Origin: an uncultured Clostridia bacterium
GTDB taxonomy: Bacteria > Bacillota > Clostridia > Oscillospirales > Oscillospiraceae
DNA: 7,073 nt
NCBI GenBank assembly: GCA_938049125.1
Contig: CALICR010000220.1
Coordinates: 1 to 7,073, forward strand
Direction of reading: 5' to 3'
Shown piece after piece: positions 5,982 through 7,073 of the stretch. Both the position numbers and the translations under genes were made by a program. Numbering within the stretch: the first letter of the stretch is position 1; each line of letters starts with the position of its first letter. The notes beneath the pieces are model-generated. The model ran no database searches. It was not told the origin of the DNA and saw only the letters and a list, made by a program, of their open reading frames with translations.

Positions 5982-6671
5982 TCAGAGGAAGAACCGGCGC
6001 TCAAGGTACTCCCGCAGGGGCCGGATGGTCCCGGCGAGGATGAGGAACATCCCGAAGGCGAGGCAGGAGCTGACCACGTAAAGCGACCAGGTGAACATCT
6101 TCGTGCCGAAGGTGATGTGCTGAAAGAACTCCACCAGCATGGAGAGGCCGCCCAGGACGATGACGCTGCCGCCGATGATGAAGAGACGGCCGCCGCGGAC
6201 ATAGCGCAGCAGGGCGATGAATCCCGTGAGCAGCAGGCAGCTCATGGCCGTCACCGGGAAGCCGAAGGAGAGGAACCAGTGCCCGCCGCTGGCCCAGGAG
6301 GCATAGAGCAGGAATCCGGCGACAGCGGCGTGGTCCACGGGGAGGAAGATCATGGGATTGGGCCGCCGGAACCACAACGGCAGGATGGCGATGACATAAA
6401 AGAGTGCGATGCCCAGCATGGCGTAGCCGGACCAGCCGATGCCGCCGTAGATGCGCAGGCAGATGCGCAGCGTGATGAAAGCGGCGAGCAGGGCCACAGC
6501 GGTCAGAAAGGCCACCGCGGTCAGCCGCTCATTGCGGTGCTTTTCCGGGAAGATGGAGGAGAAGGCGCGGTCCTGGTCCTGCGCCTCCTCGGGACGCCAG
6601 ACCGGTGTACCGCATAGGGGACAGCGGTCCAAACTGTCATCGAGCCGGACACCGCATTTGACACAGTACAT
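5982..6671 (-). CDS. Zinc-ribbon six-TM membrane protein (DUF6320-like)
   Basis: A 229-aa protein with an N-terminal zinc ribbon and a membrane domain. MYCVKCG and RCPLCG supply four cysteines (C3, C6, C17, C20) in a CxxC-N10-CxxC pattern. A charged linker (about 26-49) follows, then six hydrophobic segments (about 50-73, 80-100, 107-126, 131-157, 162-184, 192-214) and a basic C-terminus (RPLREYLERRFF). The architecture and order fit the DUF6320 family of Firmicutes, for which I know no assigned function. The ATG at 6669-6671 has only a weak, distant AAAGG site, which may mean coupling to the gene 10 bases upstream. It sits between an acyltransferase-like gene and a TraX-family gene, so it may anchor, regulate or supply substrate to an acyl-transfer complex; that is inference. 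The family name is from memory of the architecture; the domain layout is seen directly. Confidence 0.85.
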   Translation of the reverse strand: MYCVKCGVRLDDSLDRCPLCGTPVWRPEEAQDQDRAFSSIFPEKHRNERLTAVAFLTAVALLAAFITLRICLRIYGGIGWSGYAMLGIALFYVIAILPLWFRRPNPMIFLPVDHAAVAGFLLYASWASGGHWFLSFGFPVTAMSCLLLTGFIALLRYVRGGRLFIIGGSVIVLGGLSMLVEFFQHITFGTKMFTWSLYVVSSCLAFGMFLILAGTIRPLREYLERRFFL

Positions 6672-6681
6672 AGTTTTCAGG

Positions 6682-7046
6682 CTACCTTTCGTTGCTCTCG
6701 ATGGTGACGGGGATGCCCAGCTCCACCAGCCGGGAGAAAAATTGACGCTCCAGCTCCGGCTCCCGGATGCGGCGGATCATATTGATGCAGGTGACGTTGC
6801 CGCAGGAGGCGACGGAGCAGTTATTGGGATAGGTTTTCTGGACGCCGATGATGAAGTCCAGCCGCCGAACATAGGGCTGCATGGCCGCGGGCAGCTTTAC
6901 ATTTCCGAGATTGGAGATGTTGAGGCAGCCCTTGCGCTCGCCGACATCGGCATAGACCATGCGCATGGCAAGATTTTTCAGACAGAGCGGCGCCGCCTTG
7001 AGCAGGAAGAGCTGCTGGGGCTGGACGTTGGCGGCGATGCGGGCGG
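6682..7046 (-). CDS. Condensation/alcohol-acetyltransferase-like protein, C-terminal part
   Basis: Only the last 120 residues are present; the 5' end lies outside the window and the reading frame runs into adapter sequence at 7047. The genomic part begins ARIAANVQPQQ and continues through FLLKAAPLCLKNL. It carries a conserved SNLGNVKLPAAMQPYVRRLDF block (18-38 of the 94 residues after the internal Met at 6966), a cysteine-bearing NNCSVASCGN segment, and the ending IREPELERQFFSRL, then LGIPVTIESN. These match the C-terminus of a CoA-dependent acyltransferase-fold family common in Clostridia and annotated as alcohol acetyltransferase or condensation-domain protein. The catalytic HHxxxD motif should lie in the missing N-terminal half, so activity cannot be judged. 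It is the first visible gene of the operon with the zinc-ribbon and TraX-family proteins. An apparent start at 7063 in another frame is adapter-derived and not real. Confidence 0.8.
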
Positions 7047-7073
7047 AGATCGGAAGAGCACACGTCTGAACTC
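7047..7073. other. Illumina TruSeq adapter (non-genomic contamination)
   Basis: The final 27 bases begin AGATCGGAAGAGC and continue with CACACGTCTGAACTC, identical to the start of the standard TruSeq Read 1 adapter, including the A from A-tailing. The reverse strand translated in one frame gives the well-known CSSDL artefact peptide. The genomic sequence therefore ends at about 7046, and nothing should be annotated across this point. Confidence 0.98.

Noticed and set aside
4996..6081. Plus-strand 361-codon frame overlapping the end of lysR and the TraX-family gene
   Set aside because: Repetitive Gln/Gly/Glu/Ala composition, antisense to a clear membrane protein, and it reads through the terminator at 5147-5185.
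4175..6202. A 675-codon open frame on the minus strand running across lysR and the TraX-family gene
   Set aside because: It is antisense to lysR, out of frame with the convincing TraX-family and zinc-ribbon genes, low-complexity (Ser/Ala/Arg/Pro-rich), and crosses a perfect bidirectional terminator. It is a by-product of high GC.
6821..7063. Minus-strand frame starting MCSSDL
   Set aside because: The start lies in adapter sequence, and the frame is antisense-phase to the conserved acyltransferase C-terminus.

Overview
The window is a GC-rich, gene-dense bacterial segment holding eight genes (one cut off at the right end). It suggests a high-GC Clostridia/Firmicute, perhaps a gut Oscillospiraceae-like organism. 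The reasons are strong AGGAGG-type ribosome binding sites on most genes, a zinc-ribbon/polytopic membrane protein and a condensation-type acyltransferase resembling clostridial families, and tight operons. This placement is inference, because no marker gene is present. The last 27 bases (7047-7073) are not genomic: they match the Illumina TruSeq adapter, so the window ends at a contaminated contig end.

Left block (1-1386): a plus-strand LarA-family (nickel-pincer-cofactor racemase/epimerase) gene with all recognisable cofactor and catalytic residues. It ends in a strong intrinsic terminator that faces a second GC-rich hairpin serving the convergent operon.

Middle block (1387-5193): a LysR-type regulator on the plus strand, divergent from a three-gene minus-strand operon. 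The operon encodes an M20D-type amidohydrolase, a DUF3100-like integral membrane protein and a small 5-TM membrane protein whose start overlaps the preceding stop (ATGA). The 222-bp gap between the divergent genes holds two face-to-face sigma-A promoters and a 21-bp inverted repeat. The repeat is centred at -65 of the predicted operon start, where LysR-type activators usually bind, and it also covers the regulator's own +1. The simplest reading is a regulated module that imports an N-acyl or N-aminoacyl compound through a two-part transporter and hydrolyses it in the cytosol. The nearby LarA homologue might process a released 2-hydroxy acid, but it is convergent and has its own terminator, so that link is only a neighbourhood inference.

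Right block (5194-7046): a minus-strand operon of a condensation/alcohol-acetyltransferase-like protein (C-terminal 120 residues only), a zinc-ribbon six-TM protein (DUF6320-like) and a TraX-family membrane protein. Together they look like an uncharacterised membrane-associated acyl-transfer system. A perfect 17-bp hairpin between lysR and traX terminates both convergent units. No tRNA, rRNA, CRISPR array, insertion sequence or phage gene is visible, and there is no gene-free stretch longer than 300 bases.
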